The notes beneath the pieces are model-generated. The model had not been told where the DNA came from. It saw only the letters and a program-made list of their open reading frames with translations, and ran no database searches. Shown piece after piece: positions 29,102 through 37,828 of a stretch of 64,000 nt of DNA; the first letter of the stretch is position 1; each line of letters opens with the position of its first letter. This DNA comes from Roseivirga seohaensis (GTDB lineage: Bacteria > Bacteroidota > Bacteroidia > Cytophagales > Cyclobacteriaceae): positions 310,001 through 374,000 of the forward strand of contig NZ_LRPB01000048.1 of the NCBI RefSeq assembly GCF_001592945.1, in the 5' to 3' direction. The position numbers were made by a program, and so were the translations under genes.

Positions 29102-30274
29102 ATGACAGCTCAACCAAACATAATTAACCAAGCCATAGATTTTGTTACCGAACTCTACAGATCTACACACAACAAAGAAGTGGTTTATTACACACTACCA
29201 AACACTCTAGCCTTCCATTCAGAAGCCATGGAAATAGCAGAGCAAGAAGAGCTTAAAGACACCCTACATTTAGAAATTGCTACTTTATTTTTCCATACTC
29301 AGTTTTGGAATAAAAAAAATCCAGAGGTCAGTCGAAATACCCATCTGCACGAGTTTATCGAAACTCATAAAGCGAAACTAGATGAGCAAAAAATTATCGC
29401 CTTAATGGATTCCATCCATAATAATAGTGAGGGGAAAACTTTAGAAGAATCTATTCTATACGATGCCCATTACAGCTACCTAGGAAAAAAGAATTTCACC
29501 CGAAACCTTTACTTAAAAGCTAAAGATGAAGATAACCAACCTTCGGTTATAGAATTGCATCAAAAAAAGATTCGATTTATGATTGATCATAATTATCGAA
29601 CATCATATGCCATTCGTGAATTTGCCGAACGAAAATCAAAAAACATATATAAGTTACAAACCATTGCCGACAAATGGATTTCTAAAAAGAACAAAGACAA
29701 AAGAAAGGATAGAAAACTCGGACGTGGAATTGACACCATGTACAAGTCGATTTATCGCAATCATATAAATTTAAGTGCCATAGCCGATGGAAAAGCCAAC
29801 TTAATCATCAGTGTAAACACAATTATACTTTCCGTCATTATTACCCTTGCCGGTACTGGTTATACTTTTTTTGAAACTGGCTTTTTCAAATATGCCCGAT
29901 TTACAGTGCCCGTTATTATTTTGCTCATCTGCTCTTTAACTGCTGTAATTTTCGCTATCCTTTCCGCAAGACCCAACGTAACCAAAAAGCGAGTAAACCG
30001 AGAAAGATTGCTCGCCAAAAAGAGCAGTATACTTTTCTTTGGAAATTTTGCTACGGTAGAACTCCAAGACTTTGTTCGTGAAATGGGCGTATTTCGCCAA
30101 GAGCAAACCCGTCTTTATGATAGCATGTCCGTAGACATTTATCAATTAGGCATAGTACTTCATCGAAAATACAGACTCGTTCAAATTTCATATAATGTAT
30201 TTATGATAGGCCTTGCAGTAAGTGTATTGTCGTTTCTAGGGATTTTCATTTATTCTGAGTTTCAAATTCAATAA
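29102..30274 (+). CDS. Degenerate HD domain fused to a PycTM (Pycsar effector) membrane domain
   Basis: A 390-residue protein. Residues 1-180 align by eye with HD-family phosphohydrolases, but metal ligands are lost: the expected NHT reads PNT (33-35), the HD doublet reads H65-T66, and the DAD motif reads D121-A-H123. A basic linker (193-208) leads to the PycTM/DUF5706 domain: YRNHINLSAIADGKANLIISVN (217-239), two membrane helices (about 238-258 and 268-288), LSARPNV, LFFGNF, and a last helix (365-385). PycTM proteins kill cells when cyclic pyrimidines signal infection in Pycsar systems. No nucleotide cyclase gene is nearby, so the role is open. Confidence 0.82.
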   Translation: MTAQPNIINQAIDFVTELYRSTHNKEVVYYTLPNTLAFHSEAMEIAEQEELKDTLHLEIATLFFHTQFWNKKNPEVSRNTHLHEFIETHKAKLDEQKIIALMDSIHNNSEGKTLEESILYDAHYSYLGKKNFTRNLYLKAKDEDNQPSVIELHQKKIRFMIDHNYRTSYAIREFAERKSKNIYKLQTIADKWISKKNKDKRKDRKLGRGIDTMYKSIYRNHINLSAIADGKANLIISVNTIILSVIITLAGTGYTFFETGFFKYARFTVPVIILLICSLTAVIFAILSARPNVTKKRVNRERLLAKKSSILFFGNFATVELQDFVREMGVFRQEQTRLYDSMSVDIYQLGIVLHRKYRLVQISYNVFMIGLAVSVLSFLGIFIYSEFQIQ

Positions 30275-30448
30275 TTGGCATTTTAAAATAGTTGAATTCT
30301 CTATCATCAAACACCCGCTAAACCAATCATAAGAGAAGGAAATACGACACGTAAATCAAATCACAATTTCCTTCTCTCCCTTTCCATCATTTTCTGTACT
30401 TTAGTCTATTATTTCCGATCGAAAAATCGTCATTCCGACTAACAGCCT

Positions 30449-33400
30449 ATGTACCTGATATTTGATACCGAAACCACTGGTTTACCTAAAAACTATAACG
30501 CTCCGGTAAGTGATTTAGAGAACTGGCCCCGATTGGTTCAGCTCGCATGGCAGCTACACGATGGTTACGGAAAACTGATTTCGGCTCAAAATTTCATTGT
30601 CAAGCCCGATGGCTTCACCATTCCTTATAACTCTCAGCAAATCCATGGTATTTCTACCGAAAGGGCACTGGAAGAAGGCCACGACCTCAATGAAGTATTA
30701 AAGGCATTTACCGAAGACCTCAACAAAACCAAAATTGCAGTTGGTCATAACATTGAATTCGATTTAAATATTGTTGGGGCGGAATACCTACGTACCGAAC
30801 AAGACAATAAGCTCGAAGGTGTAGAAAATATTGACACCAAAAACGTAGCTACCGACTTCTGTGCTATTCCAGGAGGAAAAGGCGGAAAATTCAAATGGCC
30901 TACCCTTACAGAATTACACTTTAAGCTTTTCGGAAAAGGCTTTGACGATGCCCACGATGCCGCTTATGATGTTGATGCAACTGCTCGTTGTTTCTTTGGG
31001 CTGTTAGAACACAGCGTAGTTCCTCCCTTAGAAGGCGTTCGTTTATCGGAAATTAAATACGAAGCACCAGAACTTGATGCCGCCAATTTTGCTAAAACAG
31101 ATGAACAAGAAAGTGCAGGTGGCATTGGGAAAATAGACAAAGAAACCCTTTCCGATTTAAAAGAAGTCCCTTTTTCACACCTACACTGTCATTCACAGTT
31201 TTCTATTTTGCAGGCCACTTCCGAACTCACCGCCATGGTGAATACTGCCAAAGAAATGGGAATGCCAGCCATAGCAATGACGGATCATGGAAACATGATG
31301 GGCGCATTTACTTTTGTAAAAGCAGCATTGGCAGCTGGCATTACTCCGATTGTGGGCTGTGAGTTTAACATCTGTACCGACAGAAGTAATAAAAAACTGC
31401 AAGACAATGGTAACCAAAGCGTACTGTTGGCCAAAAACAAAAAGGGTTATCACAATTTGGTCAAGCTGGCTTCAATTGCCTATACCGAAGGTTTTTACTA
31501 CCTGCCCAGAATTGACAAAGACGATTTAGTAAAGTACAAAGGTGATTTAATTGCAACAACAGGTGGACTTTGGGGTGAAGTACCCTACCTCATTCTGAAT
31601 GTGGGTGAAACCCAAGCAGAAGAAGCTTTTGTTTGGTGGAAAGAACAGTTTGGCGATGATTTCTATGCTGAAATTAACCGACATGGCATTCCAGAAGAAG
31701 ACCACGTAAATCAAATTTTACTTCAGTTCTGCGAGAAACACAATGTTAAATACATTGCTACCAACAATACTTATTACACCAAAAAAGAACAGGCCGTAGC
31801 ACACGATATTCTTCTTTGTGTTAAAGATGCTGAATCGGTAAGTAAGCCTAAAAAATACATTGGTAAACGCGGAAGAGAATTCCGTTATGGCTTCCCAAAC
31901 GATGAATTCTACATCAAGTCGCCTGAAGAGATGAAAAAACTCTTCACCGATCTGCCAGAAGCCATTTCGAACACCAACGAAATCGTTGAAAAAATAGAAT
32001 CTTACAAACTCGAGCGCGATGTACTGCTTCCCAAGTTTGACATTCCTCAGGAGTTTATTTCAGCAGAAGACGAAGCTGATGGTGGCAAGCGTGGTGAAAA
32101 TGCCTTTTTGCGCCACCTTACTTATGAAGGTGCCAAAAAGCGCTATGGTGAAATCACCGAAGAAATTAGAGAGCGACTCGACTTTGAATTGGAAACCATA
32201 GCTAATACGGGTTACCCTGGTTATTTCCTCATTGTTCAGGATTTCACCAATAAGGCCAGAGAAATGGACGTATCCGTTGGGCCTGGAAGGGGTTCGGCAG
32301 CGGGTTCGGCAGTGGCCTATTGCATTGGAATTACAAATGTGGACCCTATTAAGTACGATCTCCTTTTTGAGCGTTTCCTAAATCCAGACAGGGTTTCACT
32401 TCCCGATATTGATATTGATTTTGATGATGAAGGTCGCCAAAAGGTAATTGACTATGTAATCAATAAATACGGAAAAAATCAGGTAGCCCAAATTATTACC
32501 TACGGTAGTATGGCGGCCAAATCTTCCATACGAGATACTGCCAGAGTGATGGAACTCCCATTGTCCGATGCCGATAGAATTGCTAAGCTTGTACCTGACA
32601 CTTCATTGGCCAAACTGTTCGCCTTTAGCGAAAAGGAGTTAAAGGACAAACTAAAAGGAGATCAGGTGGCCTTGGCTCAAGAGCTAATCAAGATTTCGCA
32701 TGGCACGGACGAGCTGGCCAGAGTGCTTAATCAGGCCAGAGTACTTGAAGGTTCAGTTCGAAACACCGGAATCCACGCATGTGGAGTAATTATTACGCCA
32801 GATGACATTACCAATTTTGCGCCTGTGGCATTGGCCAAAGATTCGGACATGTGGTGTACCCAGTTCGATAATGCTGTGGTAGAAAATGCGGGCTTGCTCA
32901 AAATGGATTTCTTGGGCCTAAAAACCCTCACCCTTATTAAAGATGCGGTAAAAAACGTAAAAGAGCGACACGGCATTGATCTGATTCCGGATGATTTTCC
33001 TTTGGATGACGAACTTACTTACGGGCTTTTCCAACGTGGAGAAACGGTTGGTATTTTCCAATACGAATCCAATGGAATGCAGAAGTACTTGCGCGACCTC
33101 AAGCCTACTGCTTTTGCCGATTTAATTGCCATGAACGCCCTGTACAGACCAGGGCCGCTAGAATACATTCCTTCCTTCGTTAGAAGAAAACACGGTGACG
33201 AAGAAATTACCTACGATTTGGAAGACATGAAGGAGTACCTTGAGGAAACTTACGGTATTACGGTATATCAAGAGCAGGTGATGTTGCTTTCGCAAAAACT
33301 GGCCGGTTTTACCAAAGGTGAGGCCGATGTTTTGCGTAAGGCCATGGGTAAGAAAAACCGACAGTTGCTCGACCAGTTGAAACCTAAATTTGTGGGTCAA

Positions 33401-34741
33401 GCGGTTGAAAAAGGCCATGCAGCCGATAAACTAGAAAAAATCTGGAAGGATTGGGAAGCCTTTGCCTCTTATGCCTTTAACAAATCGCACTCTACCTGTT
33501 ACGCTTATGTGGCTTTTCAAACTGCCTATTTAAAAGCGCATTACCCTGCTGAATACATGGCTTCGGTACTCAGCAACAACATGAACGATATTAAGCAGGT
33601 AACCTTCTTTATGGAAGAATGCCAGCGCATGGGTATTCCTGTTTTGGGGCCAGATGTCAACGAATCGAACTACAAGTTTACAGTAAACGCCAAAGGAGAA
33701 ATTCGCTTTGGAATGGGAGCTATTAAAGGCGTTGGTGAAGCTGCCATAGAGTCGATTATTACGGAAAGGAAAGAGAACGGTCCCTACTCTAACATTTTCG
33801 AGTTTGCCGAAAGAGTAAATCTAAGAGCCGTAAATAAAAAGAACTGCGAATCGCTGGCCATGGCGGGTGGTTTCGATTGCTTTAAAGATTACCACAGACG
33901 ACAGTATTTATACGCGCCTGAAAATGAGCAAACACTTCTAGAAAAAGTAATCCGCTACGCCAATGCTAAGCAAGCAGAAAAAGATGCAGCACAGGTGTCG
34001 CTATTTGGTGGAGATAGCAATGTGGCAACGCCTCTACCAAGTGTAGCAGTTTGCGAGCCTTTCAGCGAAATGGAAAAACTCAAAATTGAAAAAGATGTAG
34101 TAGGTTTTTACATTTCAGGTCATCCACTTAACCAGTTTGAGGTAGAGCTTGAAAGTTTCTGTAAGCCCATTTCCGATATCAAGAAATTCCCTAACCAAGA
34201 CATTTCCATTGGCGGCATTGTAAGTGGAGTTAGAAATGGGCAAACGAAGAACGGAAAGCCCTTTGCCATTCTTAGTATGGAAGATTATAACAGTTCGGTG
34301 GAGCTCTTCTTGATGGGTGAAAAATACATGAATCACGCGCAGTATTTAAGACCAGGAGAGTTCCTATTCATTACAGGAAGAGTAGAACTGAACTGGCGTA
34401 AGAAAAATGAAATCAGGGATAATCCGCACATTACCCCTACTCCCGAAGATTGGGAGTTGCAAGTGGCTGCCATTTCTCTTTTAAGTGAATTAAGAGAAAA
34501 AAGAGCCAAAGGAATTAAGGTGAGCATTAATGCCAGAGATGTAGATCAAGCGATGATCGATACGATTATGCAACTGGCAAAAGAGCATGAAGGAAATACA
34601 GATTTGAGGATTCAATTGGTAGAAAAATCTGAGAACCTAAGTGTAGAACTTTTAAGCAGAAAAGTAAAAGTAGACCCCAATAGCAACCTGATTAGAACAC
34701 TAAAAAAACTGGCCAATTCTGCTCATTTAATCACCAACTAA
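30449..34741 (+). CDS. dnaE: DNA polymerase III alpha subunit with N-terminal exonuclease
   Basis: A 1430-residue replicative polymerase. Residues 1-190 form a DEDDh exonuclease (FDTETTGLP, GHNIEFDL, HDAAYDVDATARCF) of the DnaQ/epsilon type. The PHP domain starts near 243 (HLHCHSQFS, TDHGNM). The polymerase active site PDIDIDFDDEGR is at about 652, followed by the fingers and helix-hairpin-helix region and a C-terminal OB fold (ISIGGIVSGVRNGQTKNGKPF). The proofreading domain fused to DnaE, rather than a separate epsilon, is an arrangement I recall from some Bacteroidota. All motifs are intact. Transcribed alone as far as can be seen. Confidence 0.96.
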   Translation: MYLIFDTETTGLPKNYNAPVSDLENWPRLVQLAWQLHDGYGKLISAQNFIVKPDGFTIPYNSQQIHGISTERALEEGHDLNEVLKAFTEDLNKTKIAVGHNIEFDLNIVGAEYLRTEQDNKLEGVENIDTKNVATDFCAIPGGKGGKFKWPTLTELHFKLFGKGFDDAHDAAYDVDATARCFFGLLEHSVVPPLEGVRLSEIKYEAPELDAANFAKTDEQESAGGIGKIDKETLSDLKEVPFSHLHCHSQFSILQATSELTAMVNTAKEMGMPAIAMTDHGNMMGAFTFVKAALAAGITPIVGCEFNICTDRSNKKLQDNGNQSVLLAKNKKGYHNLVKLASIAYTEGFYYLPRIDKDDLVKYKGDLIATTGGLWGEVPYLILNVGETQAEEAFVWWKEQFGDDFYAEINRHGIPEEDHVNQILLQFCEKHNVKYIATNNTYYTKKEQAVAHDILLCVKDAESVSKPKKYIGKRGREFRYGFPNDEFYIKSPEEMKKLFTDLPEAISNTNEIVEKIESYKLERDVLLPKFDIPQEFISAEDEADGGKRGENAFLRHLTYEGAKKRYGEITEEIRERLDFELETIANTGYPGYFLIVQDFTNKAREMDVSVGPGRGSAAGSAVAYCIGITNVDPIKYDLLFERFLNPDRVSLPDIDIDFDDEGRQKVIDYVINKYGKNQVAQIITYGSMAAKSSIRDTARVMELPLSDADRIAKLVPDTSLAKLFAFSEKELKDKLKGDQVALAQELIKISHGTDELARVLNQARVLEGSVRNTGIHACGVIITPDDITNFAPVALAKDSDMWCTQFDNAVVENAGLLKMDFLGLKTLTLIKDAVKNVKERHGIDLIPDDFPLDDELTYGLFQRGETVGIFQYESNGMQKYLRDLKPTAFADLIAMNALYRPGPLEYIPSFVRRKHGDEEITYDLEDMKEYLEETYGITVYQEQVMLLSQKLAGFTKGEADVLRKAMGKKNRQLLDQLKPKFVGQAVEKGHAADKLEKIWKDWEAFASYAFNKSHSTCYAYVAFQTAYLKAHYPAEYMASVLSNNMNDIKQVTFFMEECQRMGIPVLGPDVNESNYKFTVNAKGEIRFGMGAIKGVGEAAIESIITERKENGPYSNIFEFAERVNLRAVNKKNCESLAMAGGFDCFKDYHRRQYLYAPENEQTLLEKVIRYANAKQAEKDAAQVSLFGGDSNVATPLPSVAVCEPFSEMEKLKIEKDVVGFYISGHPLNQFEVELESFCKPISDIKKFPNQDISIGGIVSGVRNGQTKNGKPFAILSMEDYNSSVELFLMGEKYMNHAQYLRPGEFLFITGRVELNWRKKNEIRDNPHITPTPEDWELQVAAISLLSELREKRAKGIKVSINARDVDQAMIDTIMQLAKEHEGNTDLRIQLVEKSENLSVELLSRKVKVDPNSNLIRTLKKLANSAHLITN

Positions 34742-34828
34742 TGGGTTTTAATAAAGGCAGACAATACTCTATTTATAATGCCAATGAAGGGTTGCTTTGG
34801 TTTTAGCTGTCAAATTGAACTTTTTAAT

Positions 34829-34836
34829 TAGTTTTG
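34829..34836 (+). promoter_or_regulatory. -7 box for trxA
   Basis: TAGTTTTG fits TAnnTTTG, 44 bp before the start codon. The nearest TTG (34815-34817) is too close to be a normal -33 element. Confidence 0.4.
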
Positions 34837-34880
34837 TTGTCAACCTGCAACAATAGAAATAAGAACTTAATAAATATATA

Positions 34881-35207
34881 ATGGCAAAAGCAATTGAAAT
34901 TACAGACGCTAACTTTGATGAGTTAGTATTAAAATCAGACAAACCAGTATTGGTAGATTTTTGGGCAGCATGGTGTGGCCCTTGTAGAATGGTAGGCCCG
35001 GTTGTGGAAGAAATCGCAGGTGAATACGAAGGAAAAGCAGTAGTTGGTAAAGTAGATGTGGACGCTAACCCAGGTATTTCTGCAAAGTACGGTATCCGTT
35101 CTATCCCGTCTTTACTTTACTTCAAAGGTGGTGAGCAAGTAGACGGTGTTGTAGGTGCTGTTCCTAAAGGAACTTTAACTTCTAAACTAGAAGCTACTTT
35201 GGCTTAA
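34881..35207 (+). CDS. trxA: Thioredoxin
   Basis: A 108-residue classical thioredoxin with the active site W-C32-G-P-C35, the cis-proline segment RSIPSLLYF and no signal peptide. It reduces disulfides in cytoplasmic proteins such as ribonucleotide reductase and peroxiredoxins, being recharged by thioredoxin reductase. The thiol peroxidase at 50182 is a likely client. Monocistronic with its own terminator. Confidence 0.97.
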   Translation: MAKAIEITDANFDELVLKSDKPVLVDFWAAWCGPCRMVGPVVEEIAGEYEGKAVVGKVDVDANPGISAKYGIRSIPSLLYFKGGEQVDGVVGAVPKGTLTSKLEATLA

Positions 35208-35290
35208 TTGACCATACATTTTGTGTCCCGTCCTAAATAGGTTGGCATAAACTCGACTTATTTCAGAACGAGACATTGAAAATATACTTA

Positions 35291-35318
35291 AAGGCTGCAC
35301 GAAAGTGTAGCCTTTTTT
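35291..35318 (+). terminator. Terminator after trxA
   Basis: Ten-base stem with one wobble (35291-35300 with 35305-35314), GAAA loop, T run. Confidence 0.8.
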
Positions 35319-35423
35319 GTGTTCAATCTGCTACAAAAACACACCTAAATCACTAACATAACATAGTAAATCATTTACTTCGGTTATTCCGTAAAGAGAA
35401 AGCAAGTAGTTCAAGCGATTAAA

Positions 35424-36259
35424 ATGATCCGTACATTCTCAAAGCATATTCAGCAACACACAAAACTATACTTAGGTTTTGGTGTATTGACGCTGGTTCT
35501 TTTGGTAGGTCTAGGGCAAGATTTTCTTGAGTCAGAATTACAAGATTACAGTTTCTACATCAACGAATCGCTCCTTTTCAATTCGTTTTGGGTGTTGTTT
35601 TTACCGCTTTCATTTTTCCAACTGAAAGAGTTGAGTGCCTTTCGAATAGAAAAACATTCAAGAGTTTGTCTATCATTATTGGTTCAATCATACTCGCCAG
35701 CGCAATTCACTTTCTTCTCTTTCCGTTAATTGTGAATTTAGTTTCGGCTCAATTCTTTTCTCACACCTATGGATTCAGTCGTACTCTGTCTTATGCTTTA
35801 TCCGAACATTTATATGCTGGCTTAGCCATCTATTCATTAGTTGCTGTTTATCATTACAGTAGAATGGTGGCAACTCCTGCTGTTCCAGAAACCTTGGAAT
35901 CACCAACTTACGCCAAAACCATTTCAGTAAGCTTGGCAAACGAAACCTCTTTGTTAAATGTAAGTGAGATACAAACCATTGAAGCCGCCAGCCCTTACGT
36001 AAAGTTAATCACTTCAAAAGGAAATTTTCTTCAGAGTGAAACACTAAAGTCTATGGCTGAAAAATTAAATCCATCGGTATTTGTTCGGGTTCATAAGTCC
36101 ACAATTATTAATATGAATGAAGTGGTCTCCTATAAATCCAGACTGAATGGAGATTATGATATTACACTCAGTAACGGCTCTTCAACAAGAATGAGTAGAA
36201 ATTACAGCCAAACATTTAAAGCCTTACTCAACACTCCTCAGGTTAGCTTAAAAAATTAA
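35424..36259 (+). pseudogene. Membrane-bound LytTR transcription regulator, frameshifted
   Basis: Two overlapping frames encode one protein. The first (from ATG 35424) gives two membrane helices and ends usefully at FRIEK. The second continues with TFKSLSIIIGSIILASAIHF, further helices and a C-terminal LytTR DNA-binding domain (ETSLLNVSEIQTIEA, then FVRVHKSTIINMNEV). They join across a run of five A (35650-35654). One extra A, or a -1 slip of the AAA codon at 35652-35654, restores a continuous product of about 278 residues. Four-helix LytTR proteins of this kind are common in Bacteroidota. It could be a real mutation, a sequencing error or slippage; see findings. Confidence 0.75.
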
Positions 36260-36320
36260 CAGGACAGCCCATTCGATTTGACAAACCTTCATTTCCGAAG
36301 CTTATTGCTAGAAAAAAGTC

Positions 36321-37484
36321 ATGCTTCGAAAACTGTATTACTATCCAATTCTGCTTATCGCTTTTCTTTTCAACTGCAAAGCGCAGCCTCTCCAACGAAT
36401 AGGTGGGCCGTTTGAAAATGCTGAGTTGATGTACATAGGAATGCCAAAACACATCCCATCTATTGACACGAGTCCGGGATGGATGGAGGAAGGCCAGAAA
36501 TTATTAATCATCGGAACCATATACAAGAAAGATGGAGTCACCCCTGCTCCAAACGTTATCGTTTACTATTATCAAACCGATACAAAGGGGGCTTATGCAA
36601 ACAGAAAAGGCCTCGATCAAAAGGTAGCAAGGCATGGCTATATCCGTAGTTGGGTAAAGTCTGACGAAAATGGAAAATACGCGATTTATACTATCCGTCC
36701 CGCTGCCTACCCAAACCGTGATGACCCAGCGCATATTCACCCTTCGATTAAAGAACCAAACGATATCAATGAATACTATATCGATGCCTTTGTTTTTGAC
36801 GATGATCCATTGTTAACTAGCGAAAAGAGAAAGGCAATGGAAAACCGTGGCGGCAGTGGTGTATTGCGTCTTTTGCAAAAGGGTGACTTACAAATTGCAG
36901 AACACAACATTATTCTTGGGTTGAATATTCCGAATTACCCAACAACCAATAATAAACAAGAGGCCTCTTCTGGAAAAAATATTGGTGAGGACGTGATTTC
37001 ATTCACTCCATATCATGCTTGGGGGCCAGATCGCGGCACTAAAACCTGCCCAATCTGTAAGTATGGACGCTATCAAGGGGTGTTATATTTTGTAGGAAAG
37101 AACACTAATTGGGAAGAAGTGAGTAAATGGTTGATCTACTTAGAAAGAGAAAGTTTCGAAAGACAGAAATACCTCAAGGTATATTTTGTTTATGGAAATG
37201 AATTAAATGAAAGCAATGATAAACTAATTACACATTTGGAGAACATTGGTAAAACACTGAACCTACAAAAAATAGCACTCACTTTCGTCCCCTCCTTTTC
37301 AGATAAAGCCTCAGAAATCGACATGAATAAAATCAACCCCGAAGTTGAAAACACTTTCATTATTTACAAGCAAAGTAACATTGTTGCTAAGTTTATTAAC
37401 CTAACTCCTACTCAAAAAAACCTAAGCCTATTTTCGAAAAAGCTAGATGATACCACAGGTGATTTTTTCCATATAAATCGTTAG
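36321..37484 (+). CDS. Intradiol dioxygenase-like lipoprotein with redoxin-like C-terminus
   Basis: A 387-residue protein with a lipobox LFNC (C19). Residues 30-205 match intradiol ring-cleavage dioxygenases: likely Fe(III) ligands are Y92 (in GAYANR), Y130 (in AAYPNR) and H138, H140 (in AHIH). Residues 225-380 form a second domain starting HAWGPDRGTKTCPICKYGRYQGVLYFVG, with C243-P-I-C246, resembling a thioredoxin/peroxiredoxin fold. Known enzymes of the first family open catechols in the cytoplasm; a membrane-anchored, exported member is more likely to act on envelope or extracellular aromatics. Substrate unknown; no degradation genes are nearby. Confidence 0.82.
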   Translation: MLRKLYYYPILLIAFLFNCKAQPLQRIGGPFENAELMYIGMPKHIPSIDTSPGWMEEGQKLLIIGTIYKKDGVTPAPNVIVYYYQTDTKGAYANRKGLDQKVARHGYIRSWVKSDENGKYAIYTIRPAAYPNRDDPAHIHPSIKEPNDINEYYIDAFVFDDDPLLTSEKRKAMENRGGSGVLRLLQKGDLQIAEHNIILGLNIPNYPTTNNKQEASSGKNIGEDVISFTPYHAWGPDRGTKTCPICKYGRYQGVLYFVGKNTNWEEVSKWLIYLERESFERQKYLKVYFVYGNELNESNDKLITHLENIGKTLNLQKIALTFVPSFSDKASEIDMNKINPEVENTFIIYKQSNIVAKFINLTPTQKNLSLFSKKLDDTTGDFFHINR

Positions 37485-37828
37485 TATTCTCTACAGTACG
37501 CTGAACATAGGCCAGCACTCGAAATATTGAATTCATAAAGTGAAAGTATTTTTCAAAACTTAATTCATGGAATTAGGTTAATTCGATAATGCCCATGATT
37601 ACCACTCACAATAGATAGGACTATACCATTTATCAAATTCGCAATGCTTTTGTTCTAGACAATTATTTTTGTTTCGTGAAAATACTATCTTTGAAAAAGC
37701 TTTTCTAAACCATCTTGTTCTGCTGAACAGAAGAGAAGCGAGTTTTAATCTAATGGCAGTAATTTAAGTTACACCAATTTTTTGCCGCTTGTTTTTGAGC
37801 AAGAGAGCAAATTAATATCTCGCTTTCG
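37485..37828. other. Gene-free interval before the phosphorelay operon
   Basis: About 340 bp without a credible reading frame. It holds a TATCTTTG -7 box (37686-37693), a short inverted repeat TGTTC/GAACA near 37715-37730, and a weak TTGC/GCAA pairing near 37782-37812. This places the likely promoter about 135 bp before the kinase start, leaving a long leader. Confidence 0.5.
37686..37693 (+). promoter_or_regulatory. -7 box for the phosphorelay operon
   Basis: TATCTTTG fits TAnnTTTG. A TTG at 37669-37671 is closer than usual (14 bp), so the -33 element is uncertain. Confidence 0.35.

Noticed and set aside
29102-30274. Calling a complete Pycsar defence system
   Set aside because: No uridylate or cytidylate cyclase gene is present in the neighbourhood and flanking genes are housekeeping or envelope genes.
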